Shown here piece by piece: positions 1 to 12,500 of a DNA stretch of 64,000 nucleotides; position 1 is the first letter of the stretch, and each line of letters opens with the position of its first letter. Both the position numbers and the translations under genes were made by a program. The DNA comes from Nemania diffusa (lineage: Eukaryota; Ascomycota; Sordariomycetes; Xylariales; Xylariaceae): contig JBBPUQ010000004.1 of assembly GCA_038501195.1 (NCBI GenBank), positions 310,001 through 374,000 on the forward strand, in the 5' to 3' direction. Under the pieces are notes generated by a model, which was not told the origin of the DNA, searched no databases, and worked only from the letters and a program-made list of their open reading frames with translations.

Positions 1-1127
1 CCAGCGGTGCAAAGTGGTGTTGTTGAGCGAGTGCTGCAAGGTCGAATAGGGCCTCTTCGTGGGACGGCTGCTTTCCTAAAAACGCCGTGTCGCTGTACTC
101 CATATCCGGCTGTGCGCCTTCGGGGAAATACACGTCCTGGCCCGGCGACATCTGGGAGCCCCTATTGATCATGGGTATTCCTCCCATGCCAGGCTGACCG
201 TCGAACTGGCTGTTCTCTCGCGTCATGGGCGTGGTCGTATCTGTCGGGCCGGACGTCATCGAGCCACAGACCGAGTCACTCATGTTGAAGTCGGTGACAT
301 GCATGTTGCTATGCCGAAGACCGTTAGGGACATTAGAGAAAGGGGCGACGAGATGGTCTCCGCGCTGTGCCAACCACTCGGCAGGATCTAGCATGACGCT
401 CTTTGCGGGAGAGACAGATCCCATCTCAGGGAGGGGCGACATGCCCTGTCGCTGCTTGTCCGCTGGCATCTGCTGCATCAGGCCGGGGAAGTTCTGCGAC
501 GGCACCAGACCGTCATGGAGGAGATAGTGGCCTTGCCCGACGTGTTTCTCTTGTAGGTTGGCCGTGTGGTATGTCGCGAGCGGAGACACGGGCGTAGGGC
601 CGGTGAAGGGCCCAGCGGACCGACTCGACAGATTGGAGCCTCCGCGGTCCATTTTCTGCGACGAGGGCGTCTGCTGGGACATGGTACGCGGTCGTTTCAC
701 GGCGTGTGGGTGAGGTCCATCGTCATTCTGGTACTGATGCTACGGCTCTCGTCAGCATCAACAAGTCCACTGTCAAACACAGTCCATAATACGCTTCTTT
801 GGAGTTACACGAGAGTCATCTTACTGCGGTTCGCGAGCTAGCATGCTGACGATTATGTGACCTTCCGCTGGTATTGCGAGGTATTGATGTGTTTCCTAAC
901 AAGACTTTCTGGCTTACAGGCACGACGGACAGTTGAATGTCACTAAGTACATCAGTGCATCGCTCTGATACACCGTTTGGACCCGGAGACTGGGTCGAGG
1001 GGGACGGCTGCTGGGTTGAATTCTGCAGCTGGTAGATATGTCGTCTTGCTATCGCGAGGTCCTCCTCTTGGCTCTTGAGCTGAGCTAGCAGGCGTTCAAT
1101 CACCAGCTGCTCCGAGAGTTGGTTCAT
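1..1127 (-). CDS. Putative nuclear regulatory protein, 5' part only (runs off left edge)
   Basis: I do not recognise the family. Two exons join in phase: 1127-918 (70 codons) and 739-1, separated by a 178-bp intron with a GTAAGC donor and a CTGAC branch-like site before the TAG acceptor. Exon 1 encodes a leucine- and glutamate-rich, probably coiled-coil start (about residues 1-40). Exon 2 opens with a basic patch KRPR that could be a nuclear localisation signal. It then becomes a Ser/Pro/Gln/Met-rich, low-complexity chain open to the window edge, about 316 residues in all. That composition suits a transcription factor N terminus, but no DNA-binding domain is inside the window. The ATG at 1127 is the first Met before the coiled coil. 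A further 5' exon is possible, because the frame stays open upstream and AG acceptors lie just before the ATG. The joined reading frame is well supported; the function is inference. Confidence 0.55.
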
Positions 1128-3470
1128 GACTGCCGGTCTAGTCACCTCATCCAAGTTGCAGAAATAAAAAGCTATATGTGACAACACCAGCCAGACGGAC
1201 GCGCGGGAGCTATCGTCGCTTCACTTTCAGTTTCTCTCTCGCTCTCTGTTCCGCGAAGATGATAGAACCCAGAGCCCTGCTTTCAAGGAATATGGGGAAA
1301 GTGGATAAGGGACAACGGGTCTTGTTTGTTTGTCTATGTAAGGTGTGTATGGATGGAAGGTATTGTATGTATGTATGTTTCGCAACAAACGGATGACGAC
1401 AAATTCCCAAAGGGAGTGAATGAAACAAGCGGGGAGGGAACGATATGAGGGAAGAAGAAACACAGGCGTCTAATTCTGGACGTCAGGCGAGACAACGCTG
1501 ATGATCTCGACGAGAAGAAGGCGCGTTAAGTACCGCCAGTCAGTCGAGTATGAGGCTTTGGCGCATGCGTGGCGGTGGGCCAGGTATGCAGGCCCGTCAC
1601 GTCTCCCACTGGGTAATACATACCTAGGTCTACCATCTAATTTACGACAGCTCAGATCAGTTACATACATACATACGGTACTCTTGACTCTTCTTGGCTC
1701 TCTGACTCTTTGTAAGTAAGTAACCTGGTCAGCTGGGGGGGAGAGAGAAGGGGAGGGGGGGGGTGTGTACCGGGATCCTTGTCAGCACCAATGCAAACAC
1801 GCTAGCACTTCCGAATGGTGGTGGTTTTGTACATCATACAGTACAGCGTATACACGTGTATGGCACCAAGAAGTCCTACCAGGTCATCCATCCATCCCTC
1901 GCCCGCCAACCATCCTCGACGGCGGGATGATTTGCGTCCATCGTTCATGGACGATGTTCGGTATTTCCGAACCCGAGCCAGGCGTTGAGGGTATGGTACC
2001 GCTTTGCCAGATCTATGTTCGACAAAGTGCACAAGCGGGAGAAATAAAAGAGGTGGTGTGCCATCTCTCGATGGTACGAAGCCACGATTGGCACTGCTGC
2101 TCTGACTCTTTCCATGTAAGTACGATACTACGCTACCACTACTGCTGCTCCTACTGCTGCCAATGCTACTGCTACTACTACCTGGGTAGTAGGGTAGTAG
2201 GGTACCCTCATGCATGCATGCACTTCTGAGGGAGGGTGTGCGTGCGTGTGTGGCTTGCCTCGAATAGGAATCCTACGGCTCCGCATCATCAACCAGTCAA
2301 TACATTCTATAGCTGTTGTTACATACAGTAGAGAGGCGCCCGCCGCCATGGTGCATACAATACAGTACCTATAGCCCAGTGTGCCTACCTATGTACTATC
2401 GGCTCCGATGGGATGAGGATATGAACGTCATTCTGTTGAATAGGTAGTCTAGATCCTTGAGGGTCTATTTGTGTTGAGAATTGTTTGTTTTCCCTTTCAC
2501 GGTGGTTTGAAGAAAGAATTTATGGATGCAGGTTTGTGCTTGGGAATCAGGACTTGACAAAAAAACTGTGTGGAAAATCCCATGTGCCCAGCACAAATAG
2601 GCATCTTACTACATAGGCATTCTATTCTAGATAAAATAGTGTAACTGTAAATAGTGCCATTACCAGAAGAGATTAGCAGGTGCCTGAAACCGAAAAAGTG
2701 AGTCCCTATTGGCAATCTAGGTAGGTAATGTGCGAAATGGGATTCGGAAAATCAGATCGCTGAGCAGGAACGACCATACCTATTCGAGATCCCATCAGCA
2801 ACCAAAAAAAAAAAAAAAACCTCTAGAAACCTAAGTATCTAGGGTCCGATCGAGCGAGACGCTCGAAGCAATATTCTATCACACTCTCCAGGCTCTTCGA
2901 CGAATGACATCGATCCAACAAAGGGGGCAGAGCCTGCAAGGAGAAACCTCGTGGCATCGTCTTTTCTGGAGGAAAGCTGCATGACATGGCCAGTAACATG
3001 GCGCGCTCGACCGGGGGGCAGGGAGCCTAGTCCCTGTCCGAGTGAGATCCAGCGAATCCGGGGACGCTACCGTGGTGGGCCCAGGCTATACTAGCCAAGG
3101 CATAGGCAGGTCTGCGATGAGTTGTCCCAATCTCCAATCTCGCTCCCCAAAAGTGAGGCAAAGCCATCGAGTGGCTGCCGATGCTCGGAAAGTTTTTGGG
3201 AGTGGGCCACGATCCTTTCGGGTCACCCACAGGGTCTGGTCTAGGGCCCGCCGCCGCAGCCTACTGTATGTATAGACGTACATACAAGTATGTATGTATG
3301 TAAGTATAGAGAGAGAGGAGAGCCACGGCGGATGCAGTAAGTAAGTATGTAGGTACCTATGTAGCAAGTTGCAAATATTCTGTAGCAGCAGCAAAGCAAA
3401 GCACACACTGCTCATTGATGATGACTGCAGATTTACAGATTTTGCAGGAAGGACGGATGGCAACGACGTT

Positions 3471-3495
3471 GTCGTCGTCGTCGTCGTCGTCGTCG
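3471..3495. repeat. (GTC)8 microsatellite followed by a GA/CAG-rich tract
   Basis: Eight perfect GTC units and one extra base, followed at about 3502-3535 by an imperfect AGAGGC/AGACAG purine-rich tract. No gene is supported around it, although the repeat creates short poly-Val, poly-Ser and poly-Asp ORFs in different frames. Confidence 0.8.
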
Positions 3496-6400
3496 CGTGC
3501 GCAGAGGCAGAGACAGAGGCAGAGAGGCAGGGGGGCTGGCGACTTGGTTTCTCCAAAAAAGCCTTGCGCCTGGTTTGCCTGTTCTGACAAGTACACCCAG
3601 AATACACCCAGGCACACCCAGACAGTCCCAGACGGACCCAGAGAAGCATTGGACGGCCGCATGGAATCGTATATTTGCGTCATGGAACTAGAAGAAGCGC
3701 GCCTGCACTGCGACGTTGATCGTATAAGCCAGCAAAGCAAAATACATACCTACATGCATACATACATACTTACATACGCTTCGACGTACATTCCCGTTCG
3801 CCAGCTTGCCCGGCTTCGCCCGATCATCACGGCATAACGCGAACGTATCCGTTACTGCTATAGTGATATAGTCAGCGCATTAGATACCTCCTGTAACTCG
3901 CCCAGGCTCGAGACATGATATACCTATGGGTAGGTAGGTAGTATCGAGCGTTACAGCCTCCCGGTCGACCAACTAGGTATATGTGCATATCATCAAACAA
4001 GCCGCCAGCGACCTACAAGCATCATAATATGCTAACAGCAGGGGGCGGAAGGGACACCAGCAACTCCGGCAGGCTGCTAGCGCATCATCGCATGTGATAG
4101 GTATACAACTATCGGCAGAGCTCTCCTTACAAGTAGATAGGTAGGTAGGTAGTGTAAACGTCGTCGGTGAGGGAAAAGATGATGGGCTGAAGCTGATCAT
4201 CAATACTGAATAGCAGCCGGGCGTAGCAGGGTTCAACAAGGTATGTATTCAAGAGAGAAAACCCGGCGGCTTCCGCTGCCCAAATATTATGATAGCCGGC
4301 CGTGGCTGACATGCAGCGCCAGGTTGCGTTGCGACAGCTTCTTGGGTTATTGGATACTGTACAGATACACGCATTCACTACGGTAGTCGGTAGTGTACGC
4401 ATGTAGATAGGGCGTGTAGTATAGACTGTATAGTGTGGACAGCGCACGCACTGGACTTACACACATGTAAGTATACTGTAGAGAGCCGTATTCGGTATGC
4501 CTACAACGTTTCAGCCTGAGCACTCCAACCTCCAATTGTGACCACCGATGACCACCGACTAGGGTCCTCCGAGGAGGTGGCAGCATTCTGGGACCGCCGA
4601 AACTGGCATGCTTTGCGCCGATATCTCCATTTCCTCGATTACGTAGCCTACTTGTAGAAGGAGAAAGCTCCGAGGATGGAACCGCCGCCTCAGAATCTGT
4701 TGTAATACAGTCCACCGCAGCTGGCCTTTCCGAGATCGCAAAGATAATGCCGATACGTATATACTCCATGATATAGGTAGGTATTCCAAGGTTGCTTAAG
4801 GATAGCAGTGTCTTGCTACATAATACCGTACCAGATAAATATGTATGTATACGCATACATAGACAGCCAAGCAAAGGCCAGTTGGCCCGGATGAGCCGAG
4901 CTGAGAAAAACTGCACATTGTAGGCATTGTAGGGGTGTTGATGAGGCCCAATTGGGTCTGAATACCTGTACTGCCTACCTTCAAATACCTGTAGAGTGCC
5001 GAACTAGGCAGTGTTACGAGACGTCTTTAGCTAAACCATCCCGCGTTCCTTGCCAACAATACCTATACACAAAACATTTGTCAATATACCTAGACGTAAA
5101 CCTATTGTGTCATTCGATGTATAACAATTAGTTGAAAGAAAATAATAATGGGACAATATATATGTAGGTAGTAACTATTATTGTAATGGTTCACCCTTAA
5201 TATGCTTACCTGGTACTAGGTGACAGGGAGCGGGGAAGGTAGACACTCCTGCACTACCTACCCATCTATATTTTGGTGTTTGAAGGGCAGTCTGGGGTGG
5301 AGTCGGAGGAATGGCCTTTGTGAGACCATTGTGTAAGACGATTGCCCGAAAAATACCGTAGTAGGTTTAGCCTTGCCTTTGGATAAGTGAGATGTCGTTT
5401 ACCAATGCCTACACACTAGGTGGTGTAGCTGCAGCGGCTTGGCGGATTGCCGTCCCGACTCAGAGTCTCTGTCTATCTATACGTATGGGAAATGCCGGGA
5501 GATACAGTAGGCGCTGTAAAGCCTGTGATGATGACGGTGGCCATGTGTGTGGCTCGAAAATGCAAGATTCTTATGCCTGTCCCGCTTTCTGCAATAGAAA
5601 TATCCGTACTGTCTCTGGGTCGGTTCGGTTTATCCATGCTGTTGAATAGCTAATGGCCATTCGATTCCTCTCCCGGGTCGGCTCGCCTTGTTCTTGATAG
5701 GTGGTTCACGTTGTCCAGGATAGACGAGATGAAGGTCACTGTGTCATCCGCGCGTCAGTTATTCATCCCCCCAGATTGCCGGGATGATGTCCGCGGCGGC
5801 CCTTTCGGCGGCCAGGTGATGGAGAGATGTTGGCCATGGTCGGGTCTGGGTCTAGGTCCAGTTCCAATCGAAAGAAAAATGTATTTACTACCGAAGATGC
5901 TGACGGCCAACCAAGATCCTAGAAATTATTGGCTTAGCATAGGAAATCCCGCCTTTGTTTCTAGCCACTACTCCTCAGAGTCACAAGGCACTGTAAAGGG
6001 TAATGTCTCCCGTGTACAGAGAGCATCTGTTGGGATTCCCTTCACGAGAGAGAATACAACCGCAAGTCTTCCCGTTCCCACGGCTTTCCCATCGGAAACA
6101 CCTGCGGGCACAATCTGTTTAGCCAGGAAATCAGGGCCAGAAAGACAGTCGATGTAAAGACTTCCTTCGTTTCCCACTGACCCGGGACTCTGACTCGCCT
6201 TTTCTCTGTTGGTGTAAGTCCACGGTTCGAACCCTTCGACTACGGTAGGCGCCCTTGCTCCCTTACTTGGCCCAGCATAGGAAATGCATAGCCGGAGCAA
6301 CACCCATAAGGATGACTCAAGAAGTTGCACAAAATATTCTTGTTCGCCAAGGAGCGCCCTGGTCGCGCTTGTGATACTGCCACGAATCCTGGATAGCAAG

Positions 6401-6693
6401 CAGCGTCTCTCGACGTCCTTAGGAGGTCAGAAATGGCAAACGCATGCCGATCTCCTTCGTTGATAGTATCAAGCTGCTTGAACGCTATGCCGCCAAGCTT
6501 GTCAAAGGCACATACTGTCATGAGAGGTCTCGGGATAATAAAGCCATGGTAAAATGTCAAGTATCCTGTGCAGCAAGTACATACCCAGCCTATCTTGAGA
6601 GGTCAAACCATGCCTTCAAAAAAACCATCGGCAGAAGGCTTGCTTTTTAGCTGCTCTGACACTACAATCTAGTGCAACTGACACGTCGACGTT

Positions 6694-6742
6694 CCCCGCT
6701 CGCAGCGTGTTCGCGGGGCTTCGCCAACGGCCTTCGTTGGCG
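6694..6742. repeat. Two adjacent perfect hairpins
   Basis: The first inverted repeat has 6-bp arms at 6694-6699 and 6713-6718. The second, 3 bp further on, has 8-bp arms at 6722-6729 and 6735-6742 around a 5-base loop. Both stems are GC-rich in otherwise AT-leaning intergenic DNA. No tRNA or known RNA fold was recognised. Confidence 0.5.
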
Positions 6743-7968
6743 CGATGGGTTTGACGCCCGAGTGTGTTCAAACGCGGACAGTTTCTTGTTAGAGACCCAG
6801 AACCAATGAAAGATGTCCTCTTCCTTGGCGCCCCGTGGCTACCCTTACCGGCGGGTTGTGAATGGTGGGTCACAACTCTCAATATACCACGTGTGTTATG
6901 CTTTAAATGCCGTCTCAAGATCAGCCACACCACGAGGTTTGTTAGACCGGGGACGCCATCGCGCGGGGAGGCACTCTATTAGGAGTGGCGAGGGAACAGT
7001 CCGTCTACAGTTCGATTGCCTTATTAGCTAGCCCGCCATGATATGGGTAGGGCAGGAGGCATCTGCGGCTTCCCCCGTTGCATTAAAAGAATAAAAACTG
7101 GATGTGCCTAGTCGACTACTCCCAGGAGGACTACCCTCGATAAGCTTCAACTGCAGCTCATCTAACATGATGCATACGCAGTACGAGTACCGTAGATAAT
7201 TAGTTACTGGAAGAAGAGTAAGGCTAGATAGCTATAGATAAGTGCTGTGCCTATATGGAAGATATGATATAAAAATCGAGACATGGGTTGATGGTGTGTG
7301 GAAGATGCTATGGGTCTCATATTTTGATGATGCAATACCCGAGCCTGAAAGACCTACCCGGGAAGCTGCTACCCGTATTCTATGCCTGCCTAGAATCCTA
7401 GATAGGTATCTGCGTTACCTAATAGAGAGATGGTCGGGAGGTCGGTGCCTGTCCCCACCGACCACCGACCGACCACCGACCGACCGATGATGATAATGCC
7501 ACCTATTGAAGACCTACCTACTATTTACTGTCTCGTTACTGAAAGGTGTCAACTCACTCACAAGCAAATATCTACTAAACTCAGTATTGTACATAAGGTT
7601 CCATGCAGGTCCCAGACTAGAGTACCTACTTACCTAACCTAATGTACCTATCCATCTAACATTAGGTAGTAGATTACCTATCTTGTACATGTAGTTAAAG
7701 TCAAATTAACATTTGTTTAACAAACCACTTCTACTACAGAGTAACTTGTCGCCAATTCACAACGAATCCACCCCTCACTTCTTTATTCCCTTCTTCTAGA
7801 TATTCCACCAGCTACACCTACCTAGCTCTCTTCACACTTCATACATAGCTGCGCCAAAGTAGATCGACTACCTATACGAATTACATCTAACTAGAGTACA
7901 TCCACAACTCCACCTTTACAAACAAGCATCGCATGTCCATGAGATAGCCTCCCGAGCAGAGCGCCACG

Positions 7969-9552
7969 ATGCGCCATCTTCGTCTGTGTCCTCGCTCGCT
8001 CTTGGCGGTCTGGACCTGGACACAGCTCTGTCGGGCTCGCCAGCCCGGCTTCAGCGTCCACCACGACCTGCTCGCCTATCCTCAATTCGAAGTCGTCATC
8101 TCCGACACCTACATATCCGAAACCGCCGCCCAGGCCCTCCTCGACAGCCCCGACGCTGCTCACCCTAGCTACGATGCCGGACTCGCCGGTCAGACCGACA
8201 TCACATCCACCATTGCCACTGCTGGTGCCGGTAGCGCCGGTGCCGGTGCTGGCGTCGGCCGTGATGGCGCCGTGGCCGAATCCTACGAGATCATGAGCAT
8301 GCCGCCGCACCGCTATCTATGCGCCATCCCCGTCATCGAGCCGGCGCCCGCCCCGAACAAGACGGCCACCGAGCTGGCCATGGCCGAGGAGGCACGCGAA
8401 CTAGCCAGGGCCTCTGCCCATGGCTGGGACCTGATTAACGAGCTGGACGGTACATGCCTGCATTATATGTCGGGCTGGTGGAGCTATCGCTTCTGCTACG
8501 GGCAGGAAGTCGTCCAGTTCCATGCCATCGCTTCCAGCGTCAAGAGCGGGCCGCCCATGCGAGATATCAATACGGCCGAATACGTCCTCGGCAGGGTCCC
8601 CGATCCTCACGTTACCTCGCGTGCCTCCCGCCGTGGCCAGCAGCAGCAGCAGCATCAACAGCAACGACAACAGCAACATCAGCGCGAACAGGCCGATCCC
8701 ACGGATCCCGATGCCGCTGCTCCAGCACCACCCAACACCGACCTACAGGTCAAAGGAGATCAACGGTATCTGGTGCAGAGGATGGGCGACGGCACCGTCT
8801 GCGACTTGACGGGCCGCGAGCGCACCATAGAGATACAGTATCACTGCAGCCCCGAGAGCACGCAGGATCGCATTGGTTGGATTAAGGAAGTCACCACATG
8901 TTCGTACTTGATGATGATCAACACACCGCGCCTCTGCGTCGACGTCGCCTTTCAGCCCCCCAAAGAGGAGCGGGCCAATATCATCAGCTGCAGGGCCATC
9001 GTGTCCGAGTCTGCCCAGGCCGACTGGCACGCGCGCAAGACCCTCGAGGCACAGGCCGCCATGGTCGGTCGTGCCAAGGAAGCCGCCAAGTCCCCCATCG
9101 TCATCGGCGGCGTCGTCGTCGGCGGCCGACAGATGCTCGGAAAGGGGGAGGACGGCAAAGAAGCACCGAAGCTATCACCGCCCAGGAATTTCCGCGGCAC
9201 CAACGCCGGCGCCGGCCTCAATAAACTCGTCGAGATCATCGCGTCCGCCACCAGCAAAGACGAAGGTGGCGAGGTCAACATCATGACCGAGGAGCAGCTT
9301 CAGGAGCTAGAGCTCAGTCCCGAGACGATCGAGAGCCTGCGGAAGGAGATCCAGAAATTAGCCGGCGACAGAGGCTGGCAACTCAAGATGGTCGAGCTGC
9401 CTGGTAACAACAGGGAGCTGGTTGGCATTATTGACGACGATGGCGAGGAGGGGGGCGATGCCGAGGGTAACGGCAACAAGGGCGGCGATATAGGGGAAGG
9501 CGAGGACGACGGAAAAGGTAGTGAGGAGGCATTCTTTAGAGAGGAATTGTAG
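7969..9552 (+). CDS. YOS9: YOS9/OS-9-like ER quality-control lectin
   Basis: Predicted ER-lumenal lectin that reads trimmed N-glycans on misfolded glycoproteins and passes them to the HRD1 ubiquitin ligase for ER-associated degradation. Single exon, 527 aa. The mature start resembles fungal OS-9 proteins: FSVHHDLLAYPQFEVVISD follows a short hydrophobic leader of about 25 residues. The mannose-6-phosphate-receptor-homology domain runs from Cys163 (CLHYMSGWWSYRFCYGQ, with the WW/Y and Gln sugar-binding positions) to about Cys323 (PRLC). It is interrupted by a Gln/His-rich insert at about residues 224-245, encoded by CAG/CAA/CAT runs. The C-terminal third is acidic and ends in REEL, reminiscent of but not identical to an HDEL/KDEL retrieval signal. 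The ATG at 7969 is chosen because it gives the leader and no upstream ATG lies in frame. Family assignment is firm; the retrieval role of REEL is inference. Confidence 0.88.
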   Translation: MRHLRLCPRSLLAVWTWTQLCRARQPGFSVHHDLLAYPQFEVVISDTYISETAAQALLDSPDAAHPSYDAGLAGQTDITSTIATAGAGSAGAGAGVGRDGAVAESYEIMSMPPHRYLCAIPVIEPAPAPNKTATELAMAEEARELARASAHGWDLINELDGTCLHYMSGWWSYRFCYGQEVVQFHAIASSVKSGPPMRDINTAEYVLGRVPDPHVTSRASRRGQQQQQHQQQRQQQHQREQADPTDPDAAAPAPPNTDLQVKGDQRYLVQRMGDGTVCDLTGRERTIEIQYHCSPESTQDRIGWIKEVTTCSYLMMINTPRLCVDVAFQPPKEERANIISCRAIVSESAQADWHARKTLEAQAAMVGRAKEAAKSPIVIGGVVVGGRQMLGKGEDGKEAPKLSPPRNFRGTNAGAGLNKLVEIIASATSKDEGGEVNIMTEEQLQELELSPETIESLRKEIQKLAGDRGWQLKMVELPGNNRELVGIIDDDGEEGGDAEGNGNKGGDIGEGEDDGKGSEEAFFREEL

Positions 9553-12500
9553 AAAATAGCGCCTACGTATATGAATAACGACCTTCTTGAGAAGAATATG
9601 GCCTTGGGTTGGTTGGCTCCTTTGCTCCCCCCTATGAGCCGCAAATTTATGCAGATATCTCTTGACCGAATAGTCCACGTATGAGTTTGCGGTTGTCCGT
9701 ATGCCCCTTTAGTTTTGCAACAAACTACAGTATGTGAAGTGAAAGAGGTTGCTAGACATCTCCTGCAGCAGATTATTTTTGGAGTAGACTGTAGAGCATC
9801 GCTCATACGTCAGAGTGCCCATATTCAAGACTTAAATAAGAGTTGCTTTACTTAGACGCAATGTAACATAACATAACCAACCTTATATAATCTATCACGA
9901 GATCTTTCTAACAATCTCTGAATAGCCATTATTGTTGAGTAGGGATCAAATGATCACAGCTGATAAACCAGTGGAAACTAATCATCTAGAACTGTGTGCG
10001 AATGACTCTCCGAGACGAATATACATATGTTCTTCAAGTTTCACTTATACATAAGTAGATATCTATATAGCTTTTTGAGGTTATGAACTCCTATTTTAAT
10101 CCCGATGTTTAGGAAATAAGTAAGTAAGCGCCAGCTGTTTAATTACCATATAATTAAACCCATCGTGAGTTTCTTGGGCTAATCGTAAAGAACATCCCGC
10201 GAACTGTCAGAGAGAGAGTCTCTGGGCTAATGTACTCGGTTTCGGCAGCCTTTACTAGATGCTAGTTAGGAGATCTGGATATGTTACCGAACATCAACTT
10301 GAATATCCCCACTAGTCACATGTTTGCATCCAAGTACTTAGGAGAGTATAGAAGACATAAGATCGCATAAACACACCTACAGAGTAGCAGATAAATACTC
10401 ACGCAAGAGTCCATAAAGTACTCGGTAGTGGTGTAGTATTTGGACTTACTTCTTTCATAATATACGCTGTATCCTGTATAAGTTATACCTAGTAGTTAAC
10501 GAATGGTCTATAAAGTGGTAGAATGTTTGACTACCAGGAGGAAAACTGATGATGGCGGAGTAGGTAGGTCAAGGTAGACAAACTTGGACTAAACCAAAAC
10601 ACGATATTTTAATTTGCTATATTTTTACATAGGGATCGATGGTGAACAAACTACAACATGGGCAACGCTAATACTTTCCTATTCTGCTCTTTTAAAGTTC
10701 TCATGACTTCCCGGCCGCAGCAACTATAAGATGTCCGCTTGGCGTATGTCATTCTACCAAACGGCAAACACCGCAACGATACTTTGAGGCATAAAAAAGA
10801 AAGAGTCATAGTATAAACAGACACCCGAGATATCTATCCCAGCATCCTATTTCGGAGTCCGGGGTTATCACAAGCCAGAAAACCCTCCGCCAAGCCACAG
10901 CCGCCAGCATCGGCCGCCTATACATTACCTAGGCACGGTAGTAGGTAGGGTAAGCAGGCGGGCGGACACCGGACTTCGGTCTCGCATCATGTCGACGAAT
11001 GCGTACTTGACATCTGCCGTTTCGCCTCGCTGGCTGGCTGTCAGACACACACCCGTAGTAAGTAAGTAAGCAAGCGGGCCGGGCCTAACCTGGTTGGTCG
11101 GCCGAGCGGTTGTGCCGTCGTCTGTCTAACGTCGTCGTTCGTTCGTGAGCAAGGTTAGGTAAGGTAAGGCAAGCTGCATCGCAAACGACATGCCAGATCA
11201 ATCGCCACGTAGCACGCGCATTGCATGCGTCCACCATCATTCAATCATCAATCAGTCAGTCGGCCATGTCATACGGCCTCTGGAATATGTATGAGTATAT
11301 CGTACAGGCAGGTAGGTAGGTAGGTTAGCCATCGCGCGTCCGGTATCTTCGGGCGACTAGGTAGAGAGAAGTCCCACGCCACGCTTCACTCTGCTGTGGC
11401 CCGCAGGTTGCATCGCCATGGTAGCTGTCGCCATAAGCGCGGCCGCGACGGTGCTGTCGGGGCATCCATAGGCGGACGGCGGCGCACGCGCCCCATATAT
11501 CCAGATGCACTCCAACATGCACTCCAGTTTCGACTGCAGCGCGACCGTAGCATGTATGCATGCATGGCTGGCAGAGGGGGCCCGGCCTCATGCGGGACCG
11601 CCGTGCAGGAGAGAGGGAGGGCAACATCCATCCATCCATCCCATGTCTGCGATTTGATGTGATTTGATTTGATCTGATATCGCTCATCGCGCGGTATTCG
11701 CTGTTGCATGTGCTTACCTAGATCGACGGAGACATGGGATTTCACTGGATCTGGAGTATGGGGATTTGGAGGCAATGCACTGCGCGAGCGAGTGTTGGTT
11801 CTGGGAGACTGACGATGCATGTCTGCTGCAGCGTAGAGCAATATCTCCCGATTCTATTACAGCTCAGGAAGCATTGGCTTACAGGTCGCCCCGGTTCGAC
11901 ATGCGACTTTGGTATGTATGACTCGTCCTCTCTCCAACGGTTCGTTCCAACCCTCATTCATTCTCTTGAGACAAGAATTATCGACTCGATTTCTCTCTTA
12001 GAAACATGCCTCATAGACGGCATGTATAAGGATTTACAAACGAAATATGTAGCTCCCAGTCTAGGGATCTACTGTACAGACTACCTATGCGTAGGTAGCT
12101 GACCCTGTTTGTATTACAGAGTAGTATTCTGTGCCTCATAGATAGATACCTAGCCTATTCTGTCCTTAGGCCAGCACGCTACGCCTTCGGAAGATATCCT
12201 GCAAGCTCTTAAGCCTATCTTGGCGCCGCGGCGGGTTGCTTTTAAAGAGGATCCGAGCATGGGCCGGACTTGTAGCCGGTCGTTTGAGTGATATATTTTA
12301 AGTGAATTTATTTTTTCTTTTTTTGCTAGTCTTATTAGTTAAATCTCCGCACAGGGGAAGGTGTCGAAGACCACGAACACGTAGAAGAAGAAAAAAAGAA
12401 CGAGACCATCGAGAATGGCGCTCGGAGTGGCGCCGGTAACATGAAGCATCGTAGTTCATGACATGGTGATAAACGGCGAGTTGTTGGAGGTGATTTGCTA

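Larger units (their letters stand above)
1188..7968. other. Long intergenic region, no supported gene
   Basis: About 6.8 kb between a leftward and a rightward gene. It holds many short runs of the tetranucleotides TAGG/TACC and TACA/TATG, for example around 3275-3310, 3750-3775 and 4137-4152, plus an (A)17 run near 2803-2819 and a GTC microsatellite. Every ORF here is short or low in complexity and lacks a recognisable domain. The block 5700-7030 is more GC-rich and less repetitive, with ORFs of about 145 codons on both strands that I could not assign. It may be decayed coding DNA. Confidence 0.6.

Noticed and set aside
3086..3649. 187-codon minus-strand ORF with Thr/Asp runs
   Set aside because: Length comes from the GTC microsatellite and TACA repeats; no family resemblance.
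4347..4916. 189-codon minus-strand ORF
   Set aside because: Crosses repeat-rich intergenic DNA, has no domain, and its composition follows TAC/CAT repeats.
6215..6245. tRNA T-loop-like sequence GGTTCGAACCC
   Set aside because: Flanking bases do not form the 5-bp T stem, and no A box or acceptor stem fits upstream.
5711..6399. Overlapping 148- and 143-codon ORFs on opposite strands
   Set aside because: Neither matches a family or shows splice structure; kept only as part of an unexplained block.
11095..11165. tRNA A-box-like GGCCGAGCGGTT
   Set aside because: No B box or closing acceptor stem at tRNA distance; it lies in low-complexity sequence.
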